A stretch of 6,577 nucleotides of DNA from Lachnospiraceae bacterium (GTDB taxonomy: Bacteria > Bacillota > Clostridia > Lachnospirales > Lachnospiraceae): contig JAFUWM010000041.1 in NCBI GenBank assembly GCA_017483425.1, positions 1-6,577 on the forward strand. The letters run 5' to 3'. The position numbers were made by a program, and so were the translations under genes. Position 1 is the first letter of the stretch; each line of letters opens with the position of its first letter. Shown piece after piece: positions 1-5,674 of the stretch. Below the pieces are notes generated by a model, which searched no databases, was not told the DNA's origin, and saw only the letters and a program-made list of their open reading frames with translations.

Positions 1-410
1 ACCAGCACGGACATCCTGTTTGTATGCCTTGATATGGCAAGTACCGCCAGAGTCACACCGCCCGCCCCTATAAAAGATGCCGCCACAAGTCCGAGTGAGG
101 ACAGATGTGTTCCGCGGCTCACTATAAGGATAAAGGCTAATGCTGTCATCAGTTTCGCACCGTTTGAGATCCCAAGTACAAACGGCCCTGCTATGGGGTT
201 TCCAAAAAAAACCTGAAGCAGATATCCCGCCACCGCAAGAGCTCCCCCGAGAACAAGCGCTGCAAGCATCCTCGGAAGCCTTATATTAAGTATTATGAGA
301 TAAAAGGATGGATCATCGGGAGCAGCCGTACCCAGCATCACGCCAAGCACAGCAAAAATGACTACCAATACTGTAAGAACAAGATATGCTAAAAGGCGTT
401 TTTTTCTCAT
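1..410 (-). CDS. FecCD-family ABC transporter permease, N-terminal part (iron-siderophore/heme/cobalamin type)
   Basis: This is an inner-membrane permease subunit of a class II metal-chelate importer, expected to work as a dimer with an ATPase encoded further left. 136 codons are visible and the 3' end is cut by the window edge; family members are usually about 330-350 aa. A basic start (MRKKR) leads into a first membrane segment at about residues 8-27. The FecCD signature follows: RLPRMLAALVLGGALAVAGY at 44-63, then LLQ, GNPIAGP at 70-76 and VLGISNGA at 78-85. Further membrane segments lie at about 88-97 and 106-126. The start codon overlaps the stop of the upstream lipoprotein gene as ATGA (407-410). 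I see no Shine-Dalgarno in the 20 bases before it, so translation is probably coupled to the receptor gene. The family call is firm. The substrate is inferred only from the neighbouring lipoprotein, with heme or ferric siderophore most likely. Confidence 0.93.
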   Translation of the reverse strand, partial: MRKKRLLAYLVLTVLVVIFAVLGVMLGTAAPDDPSFYLIILNIRLPRMLAALVLGGALAVAGYLLQVFFGNPIAGPFVLGISNGAKLMTALAFILIVSRGTHLSSLGLVAASFIGAGGVTLAVLAISRHTNRMSVL

Positions 411-2482
411 TTGAGTTTTTCAAAGTATACCATATCTGATCCGTCATCTGCCGTTATATGGCTGAGATCCGATATCACGTCCGCCATCTCGCAGGTTGCC
501 TGAAACATATTGTCCTTTGTAACATATACTTTGCCGTCTTTCACCGCTTTGAATTCATCAAGAAGCGCCGTATCTTTCACCATCTCATCTACAGATGCCG
601 GACTGCCGTAAAGAGTGCTGTTGTATATAAGTATATCCGCGTCCTTTACCTTCAGATAAAAGTCCTCCATCGACACATCCACGGAAGAGCTTGCGTCATC
701 ACTTTCGGGTACCTTGATATTTGAAGGTATATATTCTCCCCCTGCCATTTCTATCATCTTTGAGATATAATCTCCGGGTCTTCTTATGCCGACATGTCCT
801 TTAGGGCTGATATAAAAGAAAGCAACCGTGGGCTTGTCTTCAGCGGAAGCTGATTTTTCATTTTCTACGGTGACAGCTTCCTCTGCCTTCTTGCAGGCCG
901 AATCAAAAAATCTCAAAGCCTTACCGTATTCACCTGTCATCAGTCCGTATACCTTTATCCACTCAACCCTGCCCCTGGGGTCCTCTTCATAGCTTGTCAT
1001 GTCTACAAAAACCGGAACAGAAAGCTCTTCAAGCTTTTCTTTCGTTTCAGGGGAATGATAGATCATGGTGTTTTCTACGGCAATATCCGCCTTTCCCGTT
1101 ATGAGGCTTTCATAATCTGGAGCATCATATTTTCCCACATAATGAATAGCATCAGAATCCACAAGCTCTGAAACTTTTTTATCAGTCCATTTTGAAGCCT
1201 CGGCACTTGCAAACCCCACCTTGTCCAAGCTGCTTAGCTGGGTAAAGAAATCCATGCTGGAGGTCGATGCCACATATGCCTTGCTCACCGGAGTCCTTAT
1301 AACCGTGACACTTTCAGGAATACCGACAGGGAGCTCCGTAAGCTTCGGTACGAGAAGATACTTATCCTTGCCTACTGTAACTCTGTAGATATTATTATCA
1401 AAGGAATCGATCGTAAAACCCGTAGCATACTCCGGCTTTGTCTTCTCCCTGATCTTCATACTCTGATAAGCAGGCGCCACGCCTTCAGGGTCTGCTGTCT
1501 TTATCGTAGCTGAATCAAAGTAAAGCGTGTAATCTATCTCATAAGGCTTGCTCATCGCGGTAGTATCCGCAGTGACAGGCATCCGGTAATCAAAGCCCTT
1601 TACCGGGATCACAAAGGTTGATCTTTCATCTACGATATCCGCATCATACCGTACCCCGTCTATCAGCATATAATCATAATTTGAAGACGACCAGGTAATC
1701 ATCGCGGCCGCCTCGCCATCCTGTATCAATAGAAGTGCCGGAGACTCGACCGAAGCCTTCCCTGAGCCGCCCTCAAGCTCCACATCTATATAATAAGTTC
1801 CATCATCGATCTTCAGATCCGAGGCGGTCTTATATCTCGCTTCCTTAAACGCCTCATCGGGAAGCGAATCGCTTCTGAAGAGAAGCGTCCGGTCATACCA
1901 TTTTTCTTTATTTTTGCTGTAGGACGCATACGGAAGCGCCTTGTCGAGAGCCGGAACCGGGATCTCATACAGTTGATCACCGTTATCATTATTGGCGAAT
2001 GTAATATAATTATCCTCTGTATCCGCCGCGGCTTCCTTTGCGGTTCCCGGATACATGAAAAGATAGGAGTCACTTTCTATCCTGAGGATCACGTTCATCT
2101 CGTCGCCGTTAACAACCAAAAGACTGTCAGCTACCTTAAACATGGATGAACTGCATTCGAGGTCTATCAGGTATTCTCCGTCGTTTAATTCAGATGCGGA
2201 GACAGGGGTATATATACTGTCGTCTATTTCTTCCGCCGCAGTATAATCAGAGCTGTCCGCAACCTGACTGTATTTGCCCTCTTCAGACACTTCATCTTCG
2301 GATGCCGTATTCTCAGTTTCCCCTGTTTCTTCTGAACTGACTGTATCGCCGGAGGTATTTGCCGACGGAACAGAGTTCTCTCCGACTACACCGGGTTTAT
2401 CTGCGGAGCTTCCGCATCCAGATATAATGACCGTGATCAATAATGCAATTATCAGATATGTCTTTTTCAGTCTGTTTTTCAT
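407..2482 (-). CDS. Lipoprotein with two NEAT/Shp-like domains fused to an ABC substrate-binding domain
   Basis: This is a 691-aa membrane-anchored receptor for the adjacent permease. I chose the ATG at 2482 because it starts a classic lipoprotein signal (MKNRLKKTY, hydrophobic core, VIISGC with lipid-modified Cys23) and has GGGAG upstream; the open frame extends 28 codons further up but only into the reductase gene. Residues 24-92 form a Ser/Thr/Glu/Asp-rich linker. Two related beta domains follow at about 99-204 (from LNDGEYLID to WYDRTLLF) and 221-327 (from IDDGTYYIDVELEGG to YTLYFDSATI). Their layout recalls NEAT or Shp heme-binding domains: a DGxY start, SP-A-L strands, an IPV strand and a final YDR/DYTLxF strand. 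Residues of about 391-678 are a class III periplasmic-binding-protein fold (TVIRTPVSKAYVAST, KADIAVEN, GDYISKMIEMAGGEYI, DADILIYNS, VKDGKVYVT). Binding protein plus permease is well supported. Heme as ligand is inference; another metal chelate is possible. The gene starts 4 bp after the reductase stop. Confidence 0.88.
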   Translation of the reverse strand: MKNRLKKTYLIIALLITVIISGCGSSADKPGVVGENSVPSANTSGDTVSSEETGETENTASEDEVSEEGKYSQVADSSDYTAAEEIDDSIYTPVSASELNDGEYLIDLECSSSMFKVADSLLVVNGDEMNVILRIESDSYLFMYPGTAKEAAADTEDNYITFANNDNGDQLYEIPVPALDKALPYASYSKNKEKWYDRTLLFRSDSLPDEAFKEARYKTASDLKIDDGTYYIDVELEGGSGKASVESPALLLIQDGEAAAMITWSSSNYDYMLIDGVRYDADIVDERSTFVIPVKGFDYRMPVTADTTAMSKPYEIDYTLYFDSATIKTADPEGVAPAYQSMKIREKTKPEYATGFTIDSFDNNIYRVTVGKDKYLLVPKLTELPVGIPESVTVIRTPVSKAYVASTSSMDFFTQLSSLDKVGFASAEASKWTDKKVSELVDSDAIHYVGKYDAPDYESLITGKADIAVENTMIYHSPETKEKLEELSVPVFVDMTSYEEDPRGRVEWIKVYGLMTGEYGKALRFFDSACKKAEEAVTVENEKSASAEDKPTVAFFYISPKGHVGIRRPGDYISKMIEMAGGEYIPSNIKVPESDDASSSVDVSMEDFYLKVKDADILIYNSTLYGSPASVDEMVKDTALLDEFKAVKDGKVYVTKDNMFQATCEMADVISDLSHITADDGSDMVYFEKLK

Positions 2483-2486
2483 GATT

Positions 2487-3401
2487 TTATTTCTCCCACT
2501 CGACCATATCCGGATGCTCTCCTGACCAGCCCGTCTCGGGAATACAGGAGAGATATGATATCTCATCTTCTGTCAGTTTGAAATCAAAGATCTCCAGGTT
2601 TTCTTTCATCCTCTGCGGTGTGGAGGCTTTAGGTATGACCGGTATTCCCCTCTGCGTGAGATACCGCAGCAAAATCTGTGCGTTTGATTTGCCATACTTC
2701 CCGGCAATAGCGCTTACCCTTTCATCTCCCAGTACCCGCGCTCTTCCGAGAGGACTCCACGCCTGCGCAACGATCTTCTCCTTTTTCAGATATTGAAGCG
2801 CGTATTCCTGCATATATCCCACATGAAGCTCGAGCTGATCAAGCATGGGCTTGACTTTAGCCGTCTCAAGTACAGGTCTTATATGATGCGGCAAAAAATT
2901 GGACAGTCCTATCGCCCTGACTTTTTCATCATCATATAATTCCTCCATTGCTGCCCATGATTCCTGCAGTTTTTCGGCCCAATTCGCATCATTCTGACTT
3001 ACCTTAGGCCAATGTATCAGAAGCATGTCCAGATAATCTGTTTTTAATTTATTACATGAATCTTCAAACGACTGCTTTAATTTTTCCCTGCCTAACATGG
3101 TAGGCCATACCTTACTGCATATAAAAAGCTGTTCACGGGGTATGCCGTATTCGGCTATTGCTTCTCCGATCTGTTCTTCATTTTTATAAAATGCGGCGGT
3201 ATCTATATATCTGTATCCCACATTAAGCGCATCTATTATAGTCTGTTTACCGTCTTTTTCAGTAGCCAGATAGGTGCCGTAGCCTATCGCGGGAATATCT
3301 ACGCCGTTACTGAGCCTGAACACTTTTTGGGCACGCTCTCCGAGCTCTTCTGCTTTTGATACTGTCTTTTCTATTGTTTCCGTTATCCTGCTCTCACTCA
3401 T
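2487..3401 (-). CDS. Aldo/keto reductase (2,5-didehydrogluconate reductase-like)
   Basis: This is a cytoplasmic NAD(P)H-dependent reductase of carbonyl compounds with a TIM-barrel fold, 304 aa from the chosen start. The ATG at 3401 is preferred over an in-frame start 10 codons upstream because AGAGGTGA sits 8 nt before it. The catalytic tetrad is complete: Asp67 in YRYIDTA, Tyr72 in AAFYKNEE, Lys97 in ICSKVWP and His130 in LLIHWP. Other family blocks are the N-terminal strand VDIPAIGYGTY, AIGLSNF at 163-169, AWSPLGR at 214-220 and the phosphate-clamp region IPKASTPQRMKENLE (Lys258, Ser260, Arg264), which suggests NADPH. About 28 residues before the barrel are an unusual charged, helix-prone extension (SRITETIEKTVSKAEELGER). 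The true substrate cannot be read from sequence. It is the first gene after a likely promoter, 4 bp upstream of the lipoprotein gene, so it probably shares the uptake transcript; whether it has a role in uptake is unclear. Confidence 0.93.
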   Translation of the reverse strand: MSESRITETIEKTVSKAEELGERAQKVFRLSNGVDIPAIGYGTYLATEKDGKQTIIDALNVGYRYIDTAAFYKNEEQIGEAIAEYGIPREQLFICSKVWPTMLGREKLKQSFEDSCNKLKTDYLDMLLIHWPKVSQNDANWAEKLQESWAAMEELYDDEKVRAIGLSNFLPHHIRPVLETAKVKPMLDQLELHVGYMQEYALQYLKKEKIVAQAWSPLGRARVLGDERVSAIAGKYGKSNAQILLRYLTQRGIPVIPKASTPQRMKENLEIFDFKLTEDEISYLSCIPETGWSGEHPDMVEWEK

Positions 3402-3409
3402 TTCAAGTC

Positions 3410-3417
3410 TCACCTCT
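3410..3417 (-). promoter_or_regulatory. Ribosome binding site of the aldo/keto reductase
   Basis: The minus strand reads AGAGGTGA, ending 8 nt before the ATG at 3401. It decides the start, because the longer in-frame start at 3431 has no comparable site and would place this motif inside the coding region. Confidence 0.75.
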
Positions 3418-3440
3418 AAATTCAGCCACAAGCTTCCCTA

Positions 3441-3469
3441 ATTATATCATAACTCCCCCTTTATACCGA
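3441..3469 (-). promoter_or_regulatory. Extended -10 promoter for the reductase-receptor-permease operon
   Basis: On the minus strand TGATATAAT (3449-3441) is a perfect extended -10 (TG-N-TATAAT). A 17-bp spacer upstream lies TCGGTA (3469-3464), a poor -35 with 3 of 6 matches, which is tolerable with an extended -10. The predicted transcript start is about 3434, giving a leader of roughly 33 nt that holds the reductase ribosome binding site. The element lies in a 69-bp gap, the largest between the HAD gene and the permease. No hairpin terminator is seen here, so upstream transcription may also read through. Confidence 0.5.
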
Positions 3470-3470
3470 A

Positions 3471-4118
3471 TCATTGCATTTCGTCCAGCGAACGGATCAC
3501 CTTTACCCCCTCAAGCCGGACATCTTTGCTCCGTGAAATATAAACGGGAGTGATGCCCACCGCTTTTGCCGCTTCAACATCCGACGTAATGGAGTCTCCG
3601 ATATGTATCACTTCATCAGGCTTAGCATCCGCGAGCTCCAGCGCCTTTTTAAATATAGCTTCATGCGGTTTACACGCCCTCACCGTTTCTGCTGACACAA
3701 TGCCAGCGGGAGTAAGCTCTTTAAGCTTCATTGATTCTTCAAGATAGCACATATCGTCATTTGATATGACATATATAGGCTGTTTCGTTTTTTCAAAAAA
3801 CGGCTTTACGTCATCGTATAAAGGCGCATGAACCCATATCTTTCTCCACACATTATGCATATATTCCATGTCGCCGTTAAGTCCGTGATTTTCCGCACAA
3901 TAAGCGAGGATCCTGTCCACCTTTTCATCGTTTTTTATAAAGGCATCTCCATGGCTTGCGGCTTCGATCTCTTTTACCTTGCCCCATACAACCTTAAGCG
4001 CTTCCTGCGGTGTTTTAAGATCGCTGTGTGACAAAAAATAGCCGAGGAGCTCCCGCGTATACGGTTCATCCTCCTGAACCATGGTTCCTGTATAGTCTAT
4101 GAATACCGCCTTTATCAT
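3471..4118 (-). CDS. HAD-superfamily hydrolase with a DxTGT first motif
   Basis: This 215-aa protein has the length and motif order of the HAD phosphatase/dehalogenase class with an alpha-helical cap. Motif I is FIDYTGTMV with nucleophile Asp8. Motif II is YVISNDD with Ser119. The motif III lysine is Lys150 in ACKPHEAIF. Motif IV is IHIGDSITSDVEAA with Asp175 and Asp180. The cap lies at about residues 14-95. Position +2 after the nucleophile, normally an Asp that serves as general acid/base in phosphatases, is Thr10, as in P-type ATPases, so the chemistry may differ from a standard phosphatase. The ATG at 4118 was chosen because a strong GAGGAGG sits 5 nt upstream; a GTG at 4124 is in frame but lies within that site. 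It is the last gene of the upstream operon, 10 bp after the 73-aa gene. The substrate is unknown. Confidence 0.88.
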   Translation of the reverse strand: MIKAVFIDYTGTMVQEDEPYTRELLGYFLSHSDLKTPQEALKVVWGKVKEIEAASHGDAFIKNDEKVDRILAYCAENHGLNGDMEYMHNVWRKIWVHAPLYDDVKPFFEKTKQPIYVISNDDMCYLEESMKLKELTPAGIVSAETVRACKPHEAIFKKALELADAKPDEVIHIGDSITSDVEAAKAVGITPVYISRSKDVRLEGVKVIRSLDEMQ

Positions 4119-4121
4119 CTG

Positions 4122-4130
4122 CACCTCCTC
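4122..4130 (-). promoter_or_regulatory. Strong ribosome binding site of the HAD gene, overlapping the preceding stop codon
   Basis: The minus strand reads GAGGAGGTG, close to a full anti-Shine-Dalgarno match, 5 nt before the ATG at 4118. It shares bases with the TGA stop of the 73-aa gene (4131-4129), which ties the two genes together, and it argues against the GTG start at 4124. Confidence 0.8.
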
Positions 4131-4350
4131 AATATTCCTTTCTTATCTCGCCCCTTATTCCGTATTCCTTCTTAAAAGCCTCAAGATCTGACGGATCCCT
4201 TACAAACAAGATCTCCTCAAATCTTCCTGTCTTTATATCACGAAAACCCGCTACCTGCTCTCCATTGCAGATGCTGGCTCTGATCATGGGTTCCTGTTTA
4301 TCAGGATCATATTTATCAGCCTTTTTATTTTTCTTTCCGCAAAAAATCAT
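4129..4350 (-). CDS. Small conserved protein of unknown function (73 aa)
   Basis: This is a small soluble protein. A Lys-rich N-terminus (MIFCGKKNKKADKYDPDKQE) leads into a compact segment, PMIRASICNGEQVAGFRDIK at 21-40, then TGRFEEILFVRDPSDLEAFK at 41-60 and a charged C-terminus. The pattern (a strand, a GEQVAGF turn, an EEI-LFVR strand and a DLEAFKKEYGI helix) looks like a small alpha/beta fold. I recall similar short Clostridia proteins, sometimes mislabelled as aspartate dehydrogenase; nothing here supports an enzyme. The start at 4350 has only a modest site (GGGGA about 10 nt upstream). It lies 18 bp after the DUF1294 gene and 10 bp before the HAD gene, so it is probably co-transcribed. 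That it is a real gene is likely from codon pattern, spacing and the downstream ribosome site; the function is unknown. Confidence 0.75.
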   Translation of the reverse strand: MIFCGKKNKKADKYDPDKQEPMIRASICNGEQVAGFRDIKTGRFEEILFVRDPSDLEAFKKEYGIRGEIRKEY

Positions 4351-4368
4351 TTTTCGATTTCCCCGCGA

Positions 4369-4626
4369 TCATATCCCCATATACTTAACCACAAATAAAA
4401 CAGCCACTATCTGAACTATAAGGATCGCAGGCACCCCGATAAAGAATAAAGGCTTCCTTGTCTTATGATGGAAAAGATACATCCCCGCAAGACCGCCTGC
4501 GCTTCCTCCGATCACGCACAGTCCTATAAGAACGGCTTCCTTTATGCGCCACTTGTGATTTACCGCTTTCCATTTGTCTATGGCATAGCAGAAAAAGGTG
4601 ATAAGGTTTATAAGTGCAAGATACAC
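4369..4626 (-). CDS. DUF1294 family small membrane protein
   Basis: This 85-aa integral membrane protein shows the DUF1294 signature: AIDKWKA at 15-21, HKWRIKEAVL at 24-33, the GGSAGGLAGM block at 40-49, then LFHHKTRKPLF at 51-61. Hydrophobic segments lie at about 2-16, 31-51 and 61-81, with the conserved basic HHKTRKP loop between the last two. The family has no established function; some members are fused to cold-shock or nucleic-acid-binding domains. The start is GTG at 4626, supported by AAAGGA 8 nt upstream; there is no ATG before residue 49, which would lose the signature. The ribosome site lies in the end of the AlkZ-related gene, with 5 bp between stop and start, indicating translation from a shared message. 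Confidence 0.88.
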   Translation of the reverse strand: MYLALINLITFFCYAIDKWKAVNHKWRIKEAVLIGLCVIGGSAGGLAGMYLFHHKTRKPLFFIGVPAILIVQIVAVLFVVKYMGI

Positions 4627-4631
4627 AAAGT

Positions 4632-5324
4632 TTATCCTTTCAGTAGCAGCCTAAGTTCATTCTCGTCTAACCCCGGCAGCGTTTTTCTGATATGCTTTAT
4701 GATCCTGCCAAGCGACTCCTCCGGGCTCCTTTTATAAGCAGACCTGCATAGCTTCTCTCCCCAGTAGTTCTCGGCGATATCATATCTGCAATTACCCCAG
4801 CCGTACTCATCGCCATTTTTTCGCTTACTATACTCATAATTTACAGGAACAACATACGTCTGCATCTGGAGTCTTGTTATAACTGTCTCAAATCCTTTGT
4901 TTCCGCCCTTCTTATAATTCAGGCTGTCCTTGATCTCTTTTGTCAGCGTGGCACCTGTGCCCGTGATGTAATCCACAATTCCCTTATCCTTATATGAGGA
5001 AAGCCCGTCATCAAATCTGGCATCAAAATCATATCCATCCCGACGATAATTACAAAAGTCAGGCCACAGTTTCATACTGATGAATCCTGCTTTTTTCTCA
5101 AAAAATTTGCCATAAACAAGCTCTTTATTCTGTAAGACCTGTCCTTTCCAGTCCCACGCGTCCCAGTGTATCTTGCCGCTCCATCGTCCCTGATACCATG
5201 CGTCATATGAAATATTCTCCTCCAGAGATAACCCCTCAATCCTGCAGGTAAAGAACGGCAAAAATCCTATTTCATTAACGATATCTACCAGATCTTTTCT
5301 ACTGTATATCTCTTTATCTACCAT
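4632..5324 (-). CDS. AlkZ-related protein (winged-helix type, function unproven)
   Basis: This is a 230-aa soluble protein, unusually rich in Trp, Tyr and Lys. It matches, from memory, a Firmicutes family annotated as AlkZ-related, loosely tied to AlkZ/YcaQ-type DNA glycosylases; it is shorter than those (about 400 aa). Recognisable blocks are VNEIGFLPFF at 16-25, WDAWDWKGQV at 54-63, YGKFFEKKAGFIS at 71-83 and WPDFCNYRRDGYD at 87-99. A probable winged helix runs from about 125 to 165 (TLTKEIKDSLNY, then GFETVITRLQMQTYVV), followed by DEYGWG at 172-177. A QMQ (153-155) resembles the QxQ glycosylase motif, but its position in the fold is uncertain. The ATG at 5324 has a weak ribosome site and starts 24 bp after the DUF6472-like gene. 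DNA repair activity is a family-level guess, not shown by the sequence. Confidence 0.7.
   Translation of the reverse strand: MVDKEIYSRKDLVDIVNEIGFLPFFTCRIEGLSLEENISYDAWYQGRWSGKIHWDAWDWKGQVLQNKELVYGKFFEKKAGFISMKLWPDFCNYRRDGYDFDARFDDGLSSYKDKGIVDYITGTGATLTKEIKDSLNYKKGGNKGFETVITRLQMQTYVVPVNYEYSKRKNGDEYGWGNCRYDIAENYWGEKLCRSAYKRSPEESLGRIIKHIRKTLPGLDENELRLLLKG
4635..4640 (-). promoter_or_regulatory. Ribosome binding site supporting the GTG start of the DUF1294 gene
   Basis: The minus strand reads AAAGGA 8 nt before the GTG at 4626 and lies within the last codons of the upstream gene. It supports the non-ATG start. Confidence 0.65.
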
Positions 5325-5348
5325 CTTGTGCGCTCATATACTTTTTAT

Positions 5349-5525
5349 TTACATCTGATGTCTGACTATTTTATATTCATCTCCGTCTCTGTAATACGGG
5401 CATGCTATACCCGCAGGAGATCCCATAAGTCTGGCATAATCGTCCTGATCCATATCTGCACCGCAGATATATTCATCGTATTCTTCATCATACGCGTAAT
5501 AAGCGCAGTCTTCACATTGATTCAT
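5349..5525 (-). CDS. DUF6472-like small Cys protein (58 aa)
   Basis: This short gene runs from ATG at 5525 to TAA at 5349. The protein begins MNQCEDCAYYAYDEEYDEY, continues through ICGADMDQDDYARLM and ends ACPYYRDGDEYKIVRHQM. It is very acidic and Tyr-rich, with four cysteines at 4, 7, 21 and 42. The CxxC pair plus two spaced cysteines suggests a small metal-binding (perhaps zinc) fold. The pattern matches, from memory, the DUF6472 family of Clostridia, whose members share the CxxC start and the CPYY-DEYK-VR-QM ending. No function is known. An in-frame TGA lies 4 codons upstream, so the start cannot be moved up. The nearest GGAGG is 15 nt from the ATG, longer than usual. It is the first clear gene after the promoter near 5664-5691 and probably heads the five-gene operon. 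Confidence 0.85.
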   Translation of the reverse strand: MNQCEDCAYYAYDEEYDEYICGADMDQDDYARLMGSPAGIACPYYRDGDEYKIVRHQM

Positions 5526-5540
5526 AGTGTTTCATCAATG

Positions 5541-5545
5541 CCTCC
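5541..5545 (-). promoter_or_regulatory. Distant ribosome binding site before the DUF6472-like gene
   Basis: The minus strand reads GGAGG, 15 nt before the ATG at 5525 but only 5 nt before another ATG at 5535, which opens a 7-codon frame overlapping the start of the main gene. Either the spacing is simply long or the short frame is translated first. Confidence 0.5.
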
Positions 5546-5554
5546 AAGCAAATT

Positions 5555-5659
5555 TCACCGCTCCGGCGCTGCATTTTCTTCTATCCAATGACCGATCTCC
5601 CTCGAACACGGAATCTTTTTGATTGTACCATATACATCGGTAGGTACACCAGTTTCCTG
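5555..5659 (-). other. 34-codon open frame without a start codon; possible gene remnant
   Basis: Between an in-frame TAA (5662-5660) and a TGA (5557-5555) the minus strand is open for 34 codons with protein-like composition. It begins QETGVPTDVY, has GTIKKIPCSR in the middle and ends EIGHWIEENAAPER. It contains no ATG, GTG or TTG. The codon pattern looks coding, but no family is recognised. It could be the 3' remnant of a lost gene, a frame broken by a shift, or chance. It lies within the leader of the downstream operon and ends 29 nt before the DUF6472-like start. Confidence 0.25.
5624..5648 (-). repeat. Short inverted repeat in the operon leader
   Basis: On the minus strand TGTACC (5648-5643) and GGTACA (5629-5624) are perfect 6-bp inverted arms separated by 13 nt. 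It lies just downstream of the predicted transcript start, so it could form a weak leader hairpin or be a protein site. It has no T-run, so it is not a terminator. Confidence 0.3.
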
Positions 5660-5674
5660 TTATACTATAGCAGG
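5656..5674 (-). promoter_or_regulatory. Near-perfect 19-bp palindrome overlapping the -10: candidate operator
   Basis: The minus strand reads CCTGCTATAGTATAACAGG. The 9-bp arms CCTGCTATA and TATAACAGG are inverted copies with a single mismatch around a central G. It covers the proposed -10 hexamer, which is where a dimeric repressor would block transcription. No regulator gene is in the window. Confidence 0.45.

Noticed and set aside
1813..2073. 86-codon minus-strand open frame inside the lipoprotein gene.
   Set aside because: It is an alternate-frame shadow, Arg/Ile-rich with no recognisable domain.
2483..2566. Longer start for the lipoprotein, adding 28 residues before MKNRLKK.
   Set aside because: The extra residues lie inside the reductase gene, have no signal-peptide character and would bury the lipoprotein signal; a ribosome site precedes the ATG at 2482.
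3402..3470. Possible Fur or other metal-regulator box near the reductase promoter (TTATGATATAATTA is partly symmetric).
   Set aside because: The symmetry is imperfect and consists only of A/T bases around the -10; it does not match a Fur or DtxR consensus well enough to call.
4119..4124. GTG start for the HAD gene at 4124.
   Set aside because: It lies within the GAGGAGGTG ribosome site; the ATG at 4118 is correctly spaced.
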